64,000 nucleotides of DNA from Oscheius dolichura (lineage: Eukaryota > Nematoda > Chromadorea > Rhabditida > Rhabditidae), in contig OW051492.1 in the NCBI GenBank assembly GCA_932521035.1, forward strand, positions 7,440,001-7,504,000. The letters run 5' to 3'. The position numbers were made by a program, and so were the translations under genes. Position 1 is the stretch's first letter. Each line of letters starts with the position of its first letter. The notes under the pieces were generated by a model that saw only the letters and a program-made list of their open reading frames with translations, ran no database searches and was not told the origin of the DNA. Positions 1 through 12,662 of the stretch are shown here, in pieces.

Positions 1-1
1 C

Positions 2-309
2 TTTTGTGCTGCCAATAACATCGAAGTCGTGGTGCGCGCTCACCAGATTACGCCTGAGATGTTCCGTAGTGGTTACATGGTCACTTGCCACGGTAGACTG
101 ATCACTCTCTTTTCCGCCCCTAACTACGTTAATACTATGAATGACTCGGCTGTATTGAAGGTATATACTAAAACTTATTCTCTCTGACGTTTTAGGTGGA
201 CCCGGAAATGCGCCTGCGCTTCCTAGTATTCCGGCCCAGTAAGAAAGACAGCGCCACAGCAAAGGCGATTAACGAGCATGCAAAGGCCATGGCTGCTTTT
301 GCCGAATGA
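2..309 (+). CDS. PP1-like serine/threonine phosphatase, 3' part only
   Basis: C-terminal part of a PPP-family (PP1-like) protein phosphatase; the gene enters from outside the window. Exon 2-160 is joined to exon 196-309 by a 35-nt intron (GT at 161, TTTTAG ending at 195). Conserved PPP signatures are RAHQ (metal-ligand His) near residue 15 of the visible part and LFSAPNY near residue 36. The family normally has Cys after SAPNY, the residue that reacts with microcystin; here it is Val. A tail rich in Lys and Ala follows, ending in stop TGA at 307. It is more diverged than core PP1 alpha/beta, so it may be one of the lineage-specific, often germline, PP1 paralogues; that is inference. It converges on TTC14 with about 90 bp between stops. 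Confidence 0.85.
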
Positions 310-386
310 TCCAGTACCTCTACTCGTGTAAAACAAATTGGATATGTAACGATGATGAATGCATTTCACTATCCGATGTGTAACTG

Positions 387-392
387 AATAAA
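387..392 (+). terminator. Likely poly(A) signal of the PP1-like gene
   Basis: An AATAAA hexamer lies 78 bp after the phosphatase stop codon and only 7 bp before the end of the converging TTC14 reading frame, so the two transcripts probably overlap at their 3' ends. Confidence 0.5.
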
Positions 393-398
393 AACAAC

Positions 399-1394
399 TT
401 ACGCGGTTCCTCGTGAAACAAGGGTATCCACCATTTTTGGGCAAATTTTAAGAGCTTCATTGAAATCTTGAATTCCTTGGTCGTAATCGCCTTTTCTAAT
501 TTTGTCAGCTCCTTCCATAGTGAACAAACGTGCTTCTTTTTCGTCTTGTTGCTTTCTCATATTTGCGGCAGATTGATCAAAGTCCTTTTAAGAAAAATTA
601 AACCTTCGAAAGGTATTACCTTATTGTTGATTATAGGTAAAAAGGAAAAATAGCTTCTTTTCGGCATGTTCAATGTATTTTGTAAGAAAGGATCGGTCAA
701 AATTTTCGAGTTGTCGTACAAGTAATCCTCAAACTTCTTTTTGTGAGATAGTTTAGTCGAGTTTCTGAAAACTGATTATCCAGTTAAACAAAGAAAAAAA
801 ACCTGTAATATGCTGGCAGTTGACTTTCGTCCAAGGCAGAGGCCTCAATAAGATAACGGTTAAATTATAATAAAAGTAATTTTCAAAAAAACTACTAAAG
901 GATAAACTACAATACCTCCTCTATTATGAGCTGAACCGGTCTTCTTGACACTACTTTAGCTTTGTAGTAACTGGACATTGTGAGTCGCGTTTGTAGTAGA
1001 GAAACAGGAACAGCATACTACAAAGATTGATGACTTTAGACTTACAGATTGCTTACGCTTAGTTTAGTAAGGCTGAGGTCTCTTCTAATGCGAGAAGCGA
1101 AGCAAAGCGGATATACACGAGCGCCACCGGCATCGACAGAAGCCACTTGGACATAAAGTATATCTCCTTCACGCACACTATCTTCAAACTGTATTTCGGC
1201 TCTAAATATGTCTTCAATCATTACAAGTTAATTTCATACCTTTCAGAGGAAATGTCATATGCAAAGGCTTCAAAAGGAGGTATACGAAAGGAATGAATGT
1301 CCGAGTTACTCGAAGATGGCAGTTCAACGTTTGGGCGTGGATGTCTGCTTAGGGCCGCATGGCATGTCCTATCTATTCTCGTACTTTCGTCCAT
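399..1394 (-). CDS. TTC14: TTC14-like S1 and TPR protein, short form
   Basis: Similar to metazoan TTC14, a putative RNA-binding protein with an S1 domain followed by TPRs. Chosen start is ATG at 1394. Exon 1 encodes an unstructured N-terminus. After a 38-nt intron comes an S1-like stretch (FEDSVREGDILYVQV), then a 28-nt intron (1018-1045). Next come a segment aligning with the human ELPLYYRRS region (here QLPAYYRNS) and one TPR (KGDYDQGIQDFNEALKICPK) ending LVSRGTA, stop TAA at 399-401. Human TTC14 is about 770 residues, with more TPRs and a Ser/Arg-rich tail; here everything after the first TPR is absent. A downstream intron (GTAAG at the stop) could add only a few residues. Identity rests on the collinear S1, YYR and TPR blocks. 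Confidence 0.75.
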
Positions 1395-1611
1395 CTAGAA
1401 GTTGGCAAAATAAAAATTAAATCATTAGAAGAAGAAGTGGATATTCAAAACCAATGACAATAAACAAAAAGGAAATACAATTTAGTTTATTCAACATCAT
1501 GCTAATATAAAATTAAAAACAAGCATACAAAATACAATTGTTGAAAGGCATTTGGGAGTGAAGTGATTAGATCAGAAATGACTACACGTGTTAAATATAA
1601 AATGTACAATG

Positions 1612-3797
1612 TTAACGTCTTCGAGTATTGACAAAAGGGTAAAGACTGTCAGGTAAATCTTCTGGGAAAACACGGCGTACTGACAATGTATGTAGAATGG
1701 TTCTGGCTTGCTCCATAAGATAAACTCCTAAAGTTGCTCGCGACACTATATCCCATTGTCGGGTTATTCCATGCCATTCGCCGCCCTGAAAATATGATAC
1801 AAAAATAAAAAAATTGCGTACCTTGATATTACATAAATTTTCTAATCTTACAGCTTCAATAAACGCAGCTTCTCTCGTAAAAGCTTCCTTATCAGATATG
1901 GTATGGCTGAGCTCCAATAATCCTACGCCATGTCCAGAATTCCATATTGAATTAATTCGAGAGAATTTTTTTGAAGTTTCCTGAAAACAAAAACAAAAAA
2001 AACTGAAAGAGAAAAGTAACTAACAAGTTTAGAAGACTTTTCCAATTTTAATCGTTTGGCATCGATAAGATGTTGAAGTGGGCGTGCCTAAATAGTCCTT
2101 TTATAAACCTATCAACTAAAATTGTATACCTTGGTGCCTTTTCCAATGTAAAATAATGCTTCTACAAACAATTTTAGACTCGGTTTAGTCTCACTGCCAA
2201 GAATACGGGGGTCAATTAGAATATACACAAATGATGTTACTCCAGTATTATTAAATTCTGCTTTGATCTATAAGCATGAATTACAATTCGCAGAAAGAAC
2301 CTACCGCTTCATCGAGTTTCTGTCCTTGTAAAATATCGAACTTTCCATTGAACGCCATTTCCAATTGGCGAGAATACTTTTTAGTATCTTTTACCACAGC
2401 ATTATAACCTGCGATTGCAGCTAAAAGCTTTTTCTCGTATAGTTTCCTCGTTCTATAACATTTTAGTTACAATGATAATATATAAAAACGAACCTGGAAC
2501 ATATGGGGCCTGCTGCAATCCCTAATTTTTGTAGTTCAATCCTCAATTCTACGTCCTTTAGGCGTCGCACTTCTCGCAGTTTACTCTCATCGATAACTGC
2601 TGGTTCATTAATGCCTATTTGAAGCTAGAAAATACAAAAATAAACGCGAAAATGTGCTAAATCACCTGCGACAGCCGCTTTTCTAATTCCTCAGTTTCTA
2701 GAGATTCCTCAGCCGTGATGTATTCCGATTCTGACGATATATTAATTTTTCGTCCTGAAATAGAAAAATGATTTGAAAACAAGCCTTATATTTTTTTTAC
2801 CTCGCCGTGTGGTAACGTTGGGAGTAGATGATGTTGCTGTTATAACTGAAGAACAATAGAATAAACGAACTTGAAAAGAAACTACCTTTTGCTGGGGCTT
2901 GTGGAGTTAGGGGAGGTGCTGAAGGAGTGACCATTTTCCGCGGAGGAACTTTATTTACATTTTTCTTGGGAGTAATAACAATGACGGACGGCTGCGAGGG
3001 GGTCCCAAGATTTTTCCCCCTAGGAGTTCTTCTAGTAACTGGATCGAATTTTGGTGCATCCGGCGTCTGTGAGCCTTTGTTTTTTATGTCTGGCTCGAAA
3101 TCCGGGGTTTTCGATCTTTTTGGAAGTTTTACTGCAGTCTTCGGCATTCGTTCTAAAATTTCTGGTGTACGCGCTCTCCGCCGCGGTGTTGCCAGTGGCT
3201 TCGCTACAGAAACTTCAGGAGCAGCGATAATTTTCTGATCAAAAGGAAATTAATAGAACCCGATGACTTCTTACTGTTTTAGACTCCCTCCTTTTAAACA
3301 TTCCAAAAGATCTGACTCGACTTCGTAAATTTTTTACAAATGACTGTTTTTGCTCGGGAGAATAGATTCCCGCTTGACACACAAAAATACGCCGAAGAAG
3401 ACCCCTCCTTGTTCGCCGATCTTTTTCAATATATCTAGCTAGAAATCTGCAACCACATTTTACAAATAAATTAACAGAATAAATTCTCACATTTTAGTGT
3501 TGCCTGTAGCCATTGTGAGTGGCGTTCTATCCAGATCATCTTTCGCAGATACATCAGCTCCGAAATGTAACAAAAGTTGGCAGATTGCTATGTTGTCATA
3601 AGCGGCGGCTGCATGAAGAGGTGTTAATCCTTCATCTCCTCTTTCTCGTGGATTACTTCCTTTTGCTAAAAAGCAAATAAGTCAAGTTTCAAATGAGCCA
3701 TACATAACAAGGATCTAACTACTTCTAAAGCCATTGGAGATCTAGAGCAGCAAAGTTGATGTAAACGATTCTTTGGAGATGGAGCATTCTGTGGCAT
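1612..3797 (-). CDS. ANKLE1: ANKLE1/LEM-3 ankyrin-LEM-GIY-YIG endonuclease
   Basis: Structure-specific DNA endonuclease of the ANKLE1 (C. elegans LEM-3) type, known to cut branched DNA and chromatin bridges. Domains in order: ankyrin repeats (VVRSLLSKGSNPRERGDEG then LTPLHAAA, and a second repeat with HFGADVSAKDDLDRTPL); a basic, Pro/Thr-rich linker at 2797-3240; a LEM domain near 2460-2640 (VELRIELQKLGI); and a C-terminal GIY-YIG nuclease. In the nuclease I see VYILIDPR, then ALFYIGKGTKARPLQHL with the catalytic Arg context, and AAFIEAVRLENL with the likely metal-binding Glu. Stop TAA is at 1612-1614. Start is ATG at 3797 just after a TTCCAG acceptor, so an upstream exon or trans-splicing is possible. 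Exons are separated by many introns of about 30-60 nt. Confidence 0.85.
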
Positions 3798-4674
3798 CTG
3801 GAAAAGGTGCTAAAAATTATAACTAAACAGTATGCGGTATATATATGATAGAACAACAATTATCAAACAGGAATTATAATAATGATCTATATATTTATCT
3901 CTCGGTATAATATAGATATGAAGCACCCGTTTAGAGAGATGAGATCAAAAATAGTAAAGCTATATTAGAGACTCTAAAATCTTAAATATACAAAAAGGCC
4001 AGGGTGTTTGTCTGTCTGTCCGTCACCGCCCACGCCGGGCGCGCGCGTGTTTAAACTAGAGCTGCAAGTTCGACCCCGGCGGCGACCAAAATTTTAGCTT
4101 TTCTCTATTTTTCCGTTTTCTTCATCCGTCTTTGCTTTAGCGTGTGTGGAACACTAACGATGGGTCGATTCGCATTTGTAGCTAGCTGGGGTATTTGTGG
4201 AACATTTTCGCAAATTTAAAAATCAAAATGGAGAGACGGAAAAGCTGATAGGCTGGGGGCCTTTTTGTAACAATACAAACAGAATAACAAAAAGGAACAA
4301 ACGAATTCGTTCGCGAAGCAATCAAGTCGCTTACAGTAACGCACCCTAAGTAAGCGCCCTCTACTTCAATTCAGCTTTTTCATTTCTTTGCGTTCTCCTT
4401 TTTCTTCTCTGTTACTCCACGAGGTTTTCGAGATCTTCTGGTATAAATGAAACGCAATAAGGGAAGTGAAACCCAAGGAATGTGATGAGATTGGCCAGGG
4501 GTACTGCCATAGCTGTACATAGACCGAGTTCACTGTGATCCTTATGAGGATCATTAGGTTGGGGAACATTGCTGGCTAGGGGCTACGAACCAGGGAAAGA
4601 CTGGCTCACACGAGTCTTCATTGGTTCCCAACCATTGGTCGTCCTAGGTGTACACCAAGAACGTGCAGAACTGG
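3798..4674. other. Intergenic, ANKLE1 to MGAT5
   Basis: Holds the TA-flanked inverted-repeat element at 3991-4267. The rest is AT-rich sequence upstream of ANKLE1 and 3' flank of MGAT5. A minus-strand open frame at 4366-4569 has no recognisable similarity or splice context and I do not call it. Confidence 0.6.
3991..4267. mobile_element. Non-coding TA-flanked inverted-repeat element
   Basis: About 277 bp bounded by a perfect 10-bp terminal inverted repeat (CAAAAAGGCC at 3991, GGCCTTTTTG ending at 4267), each end followed outward by TA. That is the pattern of a Tc1/mariner-type non-autonomous element. The left end continues with AGGGTGT and a TGTC-rich tract. The interior has a GC-rich alternating-CG stretch (about 4038-4050) and no coding capacity. 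A related end lies at 10335-10375. That copy also shares about 11 bp outside the proposed left end, so the true boundary may be further out. Confidence 0.6.
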
Positions 4675-7253
4675 TCACAAGCAGCTCTTACAGAAGTACT
4701 TGTATTCCGAGTGAGACTCCTGACAAGGGCATATGCGCGTCTTCTCATCGCCTGCCGAACTGGCACAAGAGAAAAGGTTCGAGCTCTTCTGTAAAGTGCA
4801 GTCATACGGAGCAACCACAGAATCTTCATAGTCGAACTCCTTACAGAAATTGTGTCTAAAGACGACAATCTATTCGGGTGGGGGATCACTTACAGAGCCA
4901 GAACCGGCTCAACGTTCAACATGGGAAAGAACGCTGGTTCACAAACGAACCCAACACTGCCGCAGATATCGTCACAACTACCCTGCCCAATTTTTACCTG
5001 AAAAGGATTACTGTAGGATATGGAAATGTCTCTCGAAGTGCGAGACTGGGTACTGTATCTCCTCCCAGGAGATGGCGAAACATCTACCGCGGAGATCATT
5101 TACAGGCCTAGCTCAATGGTCTACAGTAGAATAACACACCTTTAGTTCCGACGGGGGAGGATGTCGTGTAAGGGAGGCGCACAGATCCTGGTTGAGAAGC
5201 ATTTGATTAACTCGAAGGAGCATTCCAAGTGGTTGGAAATCAAGAGGCACGAACGGCGTTCTCTGTGACCGTAAGTTATGATACTGATAAAGTATGGTTC
5301 CACCTTTTGACTCAGTACTTTATCCATCGTCTTTCGCAACTCGTCTTTCTCACGCATATTCACTGTGTAAACATAAGGTTCGCCGATTCTTTCGAGATAA
5401 GGAACCTGGCTTGTCCACTAAAACCTCGTTCATTCAAAAGATTGAGACTAGTCACCTTTCGCAATGTTGGTTTCTCACTTAGAAATTGAGTATTTCCTCT
5501 CCATTGGGGCGGGTCGAAACTGGGATTTATAAACGCAGCCCCGGCTGCTATTGCTTCCAGAGGAGCAGGACCTAGGGGGAGAGCATACAAAGAAAAGAAA
5601 GTTTACAAACCTTCAAGAGGAAAGCCAAGGCCGACAAAAGCAACCATAGATTTCAATAGAGCAGACAGCTGAGCTTGATTGAGGAAGCCGTGATTGACGA
5701 CCTTGTCGAAGACAGGATTATCCTTTGCCGCATCTGCCACTGTAGCATGCACCTAAAGCAAATAATTGTTTGGAAATGGCAAGGAAAATCACCTCAAATG
5801 ACTCCAGAAGGGTAGAGATTATGTGGGATTTGTTATCCCACATGTACTGTTCTTTCCCGTAAATCAGAACCGCTTTTCGACTTTCTCTCGGAAATAGAGG
5901 CGGCACGCCATCTCCTTCTATTACAAACCTGAAACCATAATGATATACTCACACAATGGCACTATACCCTAGAAAACTGTTATCGGAAGTATGAGGATAG
6001 AATGTCCAGTATTGCTTCAGCCGCAGGCCATGCCCGCCCCACGGATTTTTGGGTGATCCTGTTAAAATAAGTAACGGAAAGCAATGCGGGCAAACCTCCA
6101 AGAGACTTTCTTATTTTCAGGAAAAACTGTTTGTTGTTGAACTCTGCATGGGTTCCGAAGCTGTCGACAAAGCGGAACTTACACCTAACAAAAGGAAATG
6201 CATAGAAGATCAGGCGGACCTACGAGTTTTCTGCTGCAAAAGTTCGTTGCTTACGGAATATCCGTAGAAACCCCATAATGTCGGTTATGATCAAGTCTAA
6301 ATGTTCGGGTCCGGGACACGGAGAAGCGTTATAGAACTTTTTAATGTTTCTGGAATTAGAACTGCTATGAAGAGATGAACGCCTTACCGTAGTAACGCTT
6401 GCTTGTCGGTGGTTAGATACAAATTGTGGCCAAGAAGGTGTAGGACAGCAATAAGGTCGGACCACTGTACCAGCTCGCCGAGCGGACCGCCGGCCTTTGA
6501 CTTGGTTGCAAAGTTTAATTTGCTTTCTTTCATGAGAAACCCAAGATGGACGATGATCTAAAAGAGGAAAAAGTTATTATGGTAGTAACACTCACGTTTA
6601 ACTTCCGATAGTTTGAAAACTGCCGGGGATACTTCTTCTTCATATGGTTTAGGCTCCTTATCCATGTGGGCCAAAGTTTTGATATTCTCGTTTTTATGAA
6701 TATATAGTTATCGGAATTATCGATCATGTGTTTGAACAAATCGTCAACATTGGTATTCGGCTAAAACTCTATAAGGTTTAGGACAAAGGTTACATACCTC
6801 GAACTGAGCGAAGTTTGGGTTTTCGCTAAGAGGAGGGCAGTGGTACTCATGGTGGGAGAGGTAGAAACGACTGGAACAGAAACTTCCGTTGACGCTGTTC
6901 TCCGCAAAACATTGATGGTCTTCCCAGTTTTCCTGGAGCCATTTGATCTTAGGAAGGCAGTTCGGATAGTTCCGCTTGTCTGTTTTGGATAGTTGGCAAA
7001 CAGACGGATCTAATTCACCGATTATAAACAATTGCTCACTGGACTCACCCAATGAATCTAGATCAAATATAATTGGAGTAACGGTATCTAATTCTTTTTG
7101 AACGGTATGGTATAAAACCTGAAAATTGCAGATCATAAAATGAATAAACTAGCTTACATTTGTGTTTGGCAGACTGAAGTAAAGGAAGAGAATAGGTGAC
7201 AGTGAACAACCGATAAGGAGAGCAACATAACAGCTGAGCCTTTCAACTCTCAT
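4675..7253 (-). CDS. MGAT5: MGAT5-type N-acetylglucosaminyltransferase V
   Basis: Golgi glycosyltransferase (C. elegans gly-2) that adds beta-1,6-linked GlcNAc to the core mannose of N-glycans. Start ATG 7253 opens a type II membrane topology: short basic N-terminus, then one hydrophobic segment (about residues 8-27, CYVALLIGCSLSPILFLYF) and a lumenal region. The catalytic block near 5400-5600 contains GPAPLEAIAAGAAFINPSF and, further on, NTQFLSEKPTLRKVTS, both close to vertebrate MGAT5. The Cys-rich C-terminus is intact: CDDICGSVGFVCEPAFFPML, FCKEFDYEDSVVAPYDCTLQ, and the end ICPCQESHSEYKYFCKSCL. Stop TGA is at 4675-4677. It is interrupted by many introns of about 35-45 nt. Length and domain order match the family. 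Confidence 0.9.
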
Positions 7254-7701
7254 CTACATTACTGCAAAATATTGGCATAAATAATGTGGAGAGCAGGCAG
7301 AAAGAGGAGAAATTAGAGGAGACGACAGGCTGGCATCTGCCACCCCGTTTGAAATCGGCTCGTAACAAGCGCGCCCCACGGCTAAACCACTAAAGGTCTG
7401 TTATCCCCTGAAGAGGTTTGGCCGTTTTCCAATTGCCCGAAGAGAATCGATGAAGAGGATTAAACCCATGAAATCTAATTGTTTCCTGTTGAATACCCCC
7501 ATGAAGCCCGCCGCCAAGGGGGGTATTTGACCTTTGTGCTTCAATACCCCCTCCTATCCACAATTTCCCCGTTATATTCTCTTATCCTTCTTCTCTTCCC
7601 CCTCTTTTCTCACTTAATATTTATTTGACTATTTCATAGTTTCAGATAGAAGAGGGGGTTATGCCTATAGAACACAAAAAATCATAATTGGTCACAAAAA
7701 C
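7254..7701. promoter_or_regulatory. Divergent intergenic region, MGAT5 and ARHGAP39
   Basis: 448 bp between divergent start codons, so it should hold both promoters. Visible features are an imperfect inverted repeat of AATACCCCC (about 7493) with GGGGGTATT (about 7519), a further AATACCCCC near 7552, and a pyrimidine-rich tract at 7585-7615. A TTTCAG at about 7645 upstream of the ARHGAP39 ATG could be a 5'-UTR or trans-splice acceptor. Confidence 0.4.
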
Positions 7702-10116
<2,415 letters not shown>

Positions 10117-10537
10117 TCAAGCCACCCAATGTGGCCTTTTCCTATTGCCTACTTTTGTCTCTGTACGGTTTATTTTCGAAAAGAGGTTCATGAAGTGAGG
10201 AAAAATTTGTGGCGAGTCGGTAAGCGCACTCCAGTACAAACAAATAGATTTCTTTTGGCTGAAACACTTTCCTGAACCTTTTATCTCTTCTCTTTCAGTT
10301 TCGAATTCAGTTACATTTGTATACAAGAAGACAGACAGACAGACAGACACCCTGGCGTTTTGTATATTTAAGATTCCTCATTTTTATCGCCTCACCTTAT
10401 TGTCATTGCTTTAATAATTGTAAGTATAGCAGCAAAATAAACCTAAACACTCAATCATGCATTACTTCATTTTGGATTATAACCACACATTGCTCTTCTC
10501 TGTTTTTATGATCTTTTAAAACTACATGTTATTTTAG
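10117..10537. other. Intergenic, ARHGAP39 to CDKAL1
   Basis: AT-rich 3' flank of ARHGAP39 and 5' flank of CDKAL1. Contains the repeat fragment at 10335-10375. No supported gene. Confidence 0.6.
10335..10375 (-). repeat. Fragment related to the 3991-4267 element
   Basis: On the minus strand this reads AATCTTAAATATACAAAA, then GCCAGGGTGT and a TGTC-repeat tract, matching about 3979-4019 with few differences. Only one end is present; the GACA tract may have expanded as a microsatellite. Confidence 0.7.
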
Positions 10538-12525
10538 ATGGGAGATATAGAAGATTTTGACGGTGCTGTGGGTCCAAGGCTCCCAAAAGATGGAATCAGC
10601 GTCAAAATTAGGTTGAATTTCTTTTCGGTGCAGTTTTCAACAGCAAATTTCAGAAATAGTCGTCAAAAACTCCCAGAGGCTGGTCAATTGGATTCGTTCG
10701 TACCCGGAACAAAAAGTGTTTATGTAAGAACATGGGGATGTTCGCATAATGCAAGTGATAGTGAATATATGGCTGGAATACTTGCCGAGGTAAACTTTTA
10801 TTTTATTATTGTTTCATTAGTAAATATAGGCTGGTTATAAGATTATGGATAAAGAACAAGACGCAGATATTTGGGTTTTAAATAGTTGTACGGTAAAAAC
10901 TCCCTCAGAAACTCAGGTAATATTTATTTGTTTAGGTCTTCAGATTGTAATTCAGGCGAGTAACAAAGTAGAAGAAGGGCAAAAACAAGGAAAGCGTGTG
11001 GTCATGGCTGGTTGTGTTTCTCAAGCTGCGCCCGATGAACCGTGGCTCAAAGATGTATCCATTGTTGGTGTGAAACAGATCGATCGGATCGTAGAAGTTG
11101 TCGAAGAAACGTTAAAGGGAAATACCGGTATATTTCGTGTTTTCTGAGTACATTTACTTTTTCAGTTCGTCTCTTGAGTAGAAACCGTCCTGATGCTGGG
11201 CTTGCATTACCAAAAATTAGGAAAAATGCGCTAGTTGAGGTTCTTGCGATCAACACAGGATGTCTAAATCATTGTACCTATTGTAAAACAAAAATGGCAC
11301 GAGGAGATCTAAAAAGTTATCCATTGGAAGAGCTTGTTGAGCAGGTTGGATCGTTTATTTTATCTATTTTTCTGGTTGAAGGCTAGAACAGCTTTTGAAC
11401 GCGATGGAGTTAAAGAACTGTGGCTAACTTCTGAAGATCTTGGAGCTTGGGGAAGAGATATTGATTTAGTAGGTTCTTTCACTTCAGTTTTACAAACAAT
11501 TTTAGGTTCTTCCGGATTTACTCAGTGAATTGGTTAAAGTTATTCCCGAAGACTGCATGATGCGACTCGGAATGACTAATCCACCTTATATTTTGGATTA
11601 TTTAAAGGTTATTTTTGTGTTTTTCATATTGAAATTAATTTAGGAAATGGCAGAAATCTTGAATCATCCACGAGTATATGCTTTTCTTCATATTCCAGTA
11701 CAATCCGGAAGTGATGCTGTACTTACCGATATGAAAAGAGAATACCATAATCAGCATTTTGAGAAAATTATGGATTACATGATTGAGCAGTTAGTTTTTT
11801 TATGCATCTTTAGATCGTATTTATTTTAGTGTTCCTGGAATTTATATTGCTACAGATTTTATTTGTGCATTCCCTACAGAAACTAAAGAAGATTTTGAAG
11901 ACAGTATGAGTCTTGTTAGAAAATATAAATTCCCTTCGTTGTTCATCAACCAATATTATCCAAGAAAAGGTACCCCGGCTGCAAGAATGAAAAAGGTAGG
12001 AAATATAGTAGTGGAACTTAATTTCGGTATTTCCAGATTGATAGCATTGAAGCAAAGAAACGGACAGCTGCAATGTCTTCGTTGTTTAGAGAATATTCAC
12101 GTTATACTGAAGACCGGATTGGAGAAGTACATCGTGTACTTGTTTGTGAAAAAGCTACCGGTTAGTTCCTATTCTGACTAATAGTGAATTGCAATGACGT
12201 ACAACTAATTGTATTTGCCTCTTTAGATGGAGAGCATCTCGTCGGCCATAATAAATGTTACGAGCACATTTTGGTCCCTGCGTCATCCGAGCGATTAGGC
12301 ACGTGGATGGATGTCCGGATTACAGAAATCAGTAAGTTCCACATGATGTCGGAAATTATTGGAGAAGAAAATAAGGCGTCTAATAATATCGACGCACCCC
12401 AGTCGTCCACAATTTCCATTATTTCTCAATTTACCCGTAGTCCTGTTTTGCATCCTTGGATGTATTCCGCTCTTATCTTGCTTGTTCCCGTTATATTGGC
12501 TTTTTTGGCCTACATATTTTTATAA
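10538..12525 (+). CDS. CDKAL1: CDKAL1-type tRNA methylthiotransferase
   Basis: Radical-SAM methylthiotransferase that makes ms2t6A at position 37 of tRNA-Lys(UUU), in the CDKAL1/MtaB-like family. Start ATG 10538 (MGDIEDFDG). The N-terminal UPF0004 domain carries the three cluster Cys in [25 protein letters not shown] and [11 protein letters not shown]. The radical-SAM motif is intact in [16 protein letters not shown] (CxxxCxxC). Then come the SAM-domain blocks [15 protein letters not shown] and [12 protein letters not shown], a TRAM-like region ([18 protein letters not shown]), and a C-terminal hydrophobic anchor just before stop 12525 ([18 protein letters not shown]), as in animal CDKAL1, which is tail-anchored in the ER. 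At least eight introns of about 35-45 nt. Confidence 0.93.
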
Positions 12526-12662
12526 TCGACTAGACCCGGGTATTTGTTATTCTGTTGTTGAGTTTTTGTTACTGCAATGAATTTCAGAATATTTAATAGG
12601 CATTATAGAGGTTCTTCTTTTGGAATTGTTGAATCTTCTAACTCCTGAAAGTCGATGTTTTT

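Noticed and set aside
4366-4569. Minus-strand open frame downstream of MGAT5
   Set aside because: MGAT5 ends at 4675 with a complete Cys-rich C-terminus; this frame has no similarity, no splice context and lies in its 3' flank.
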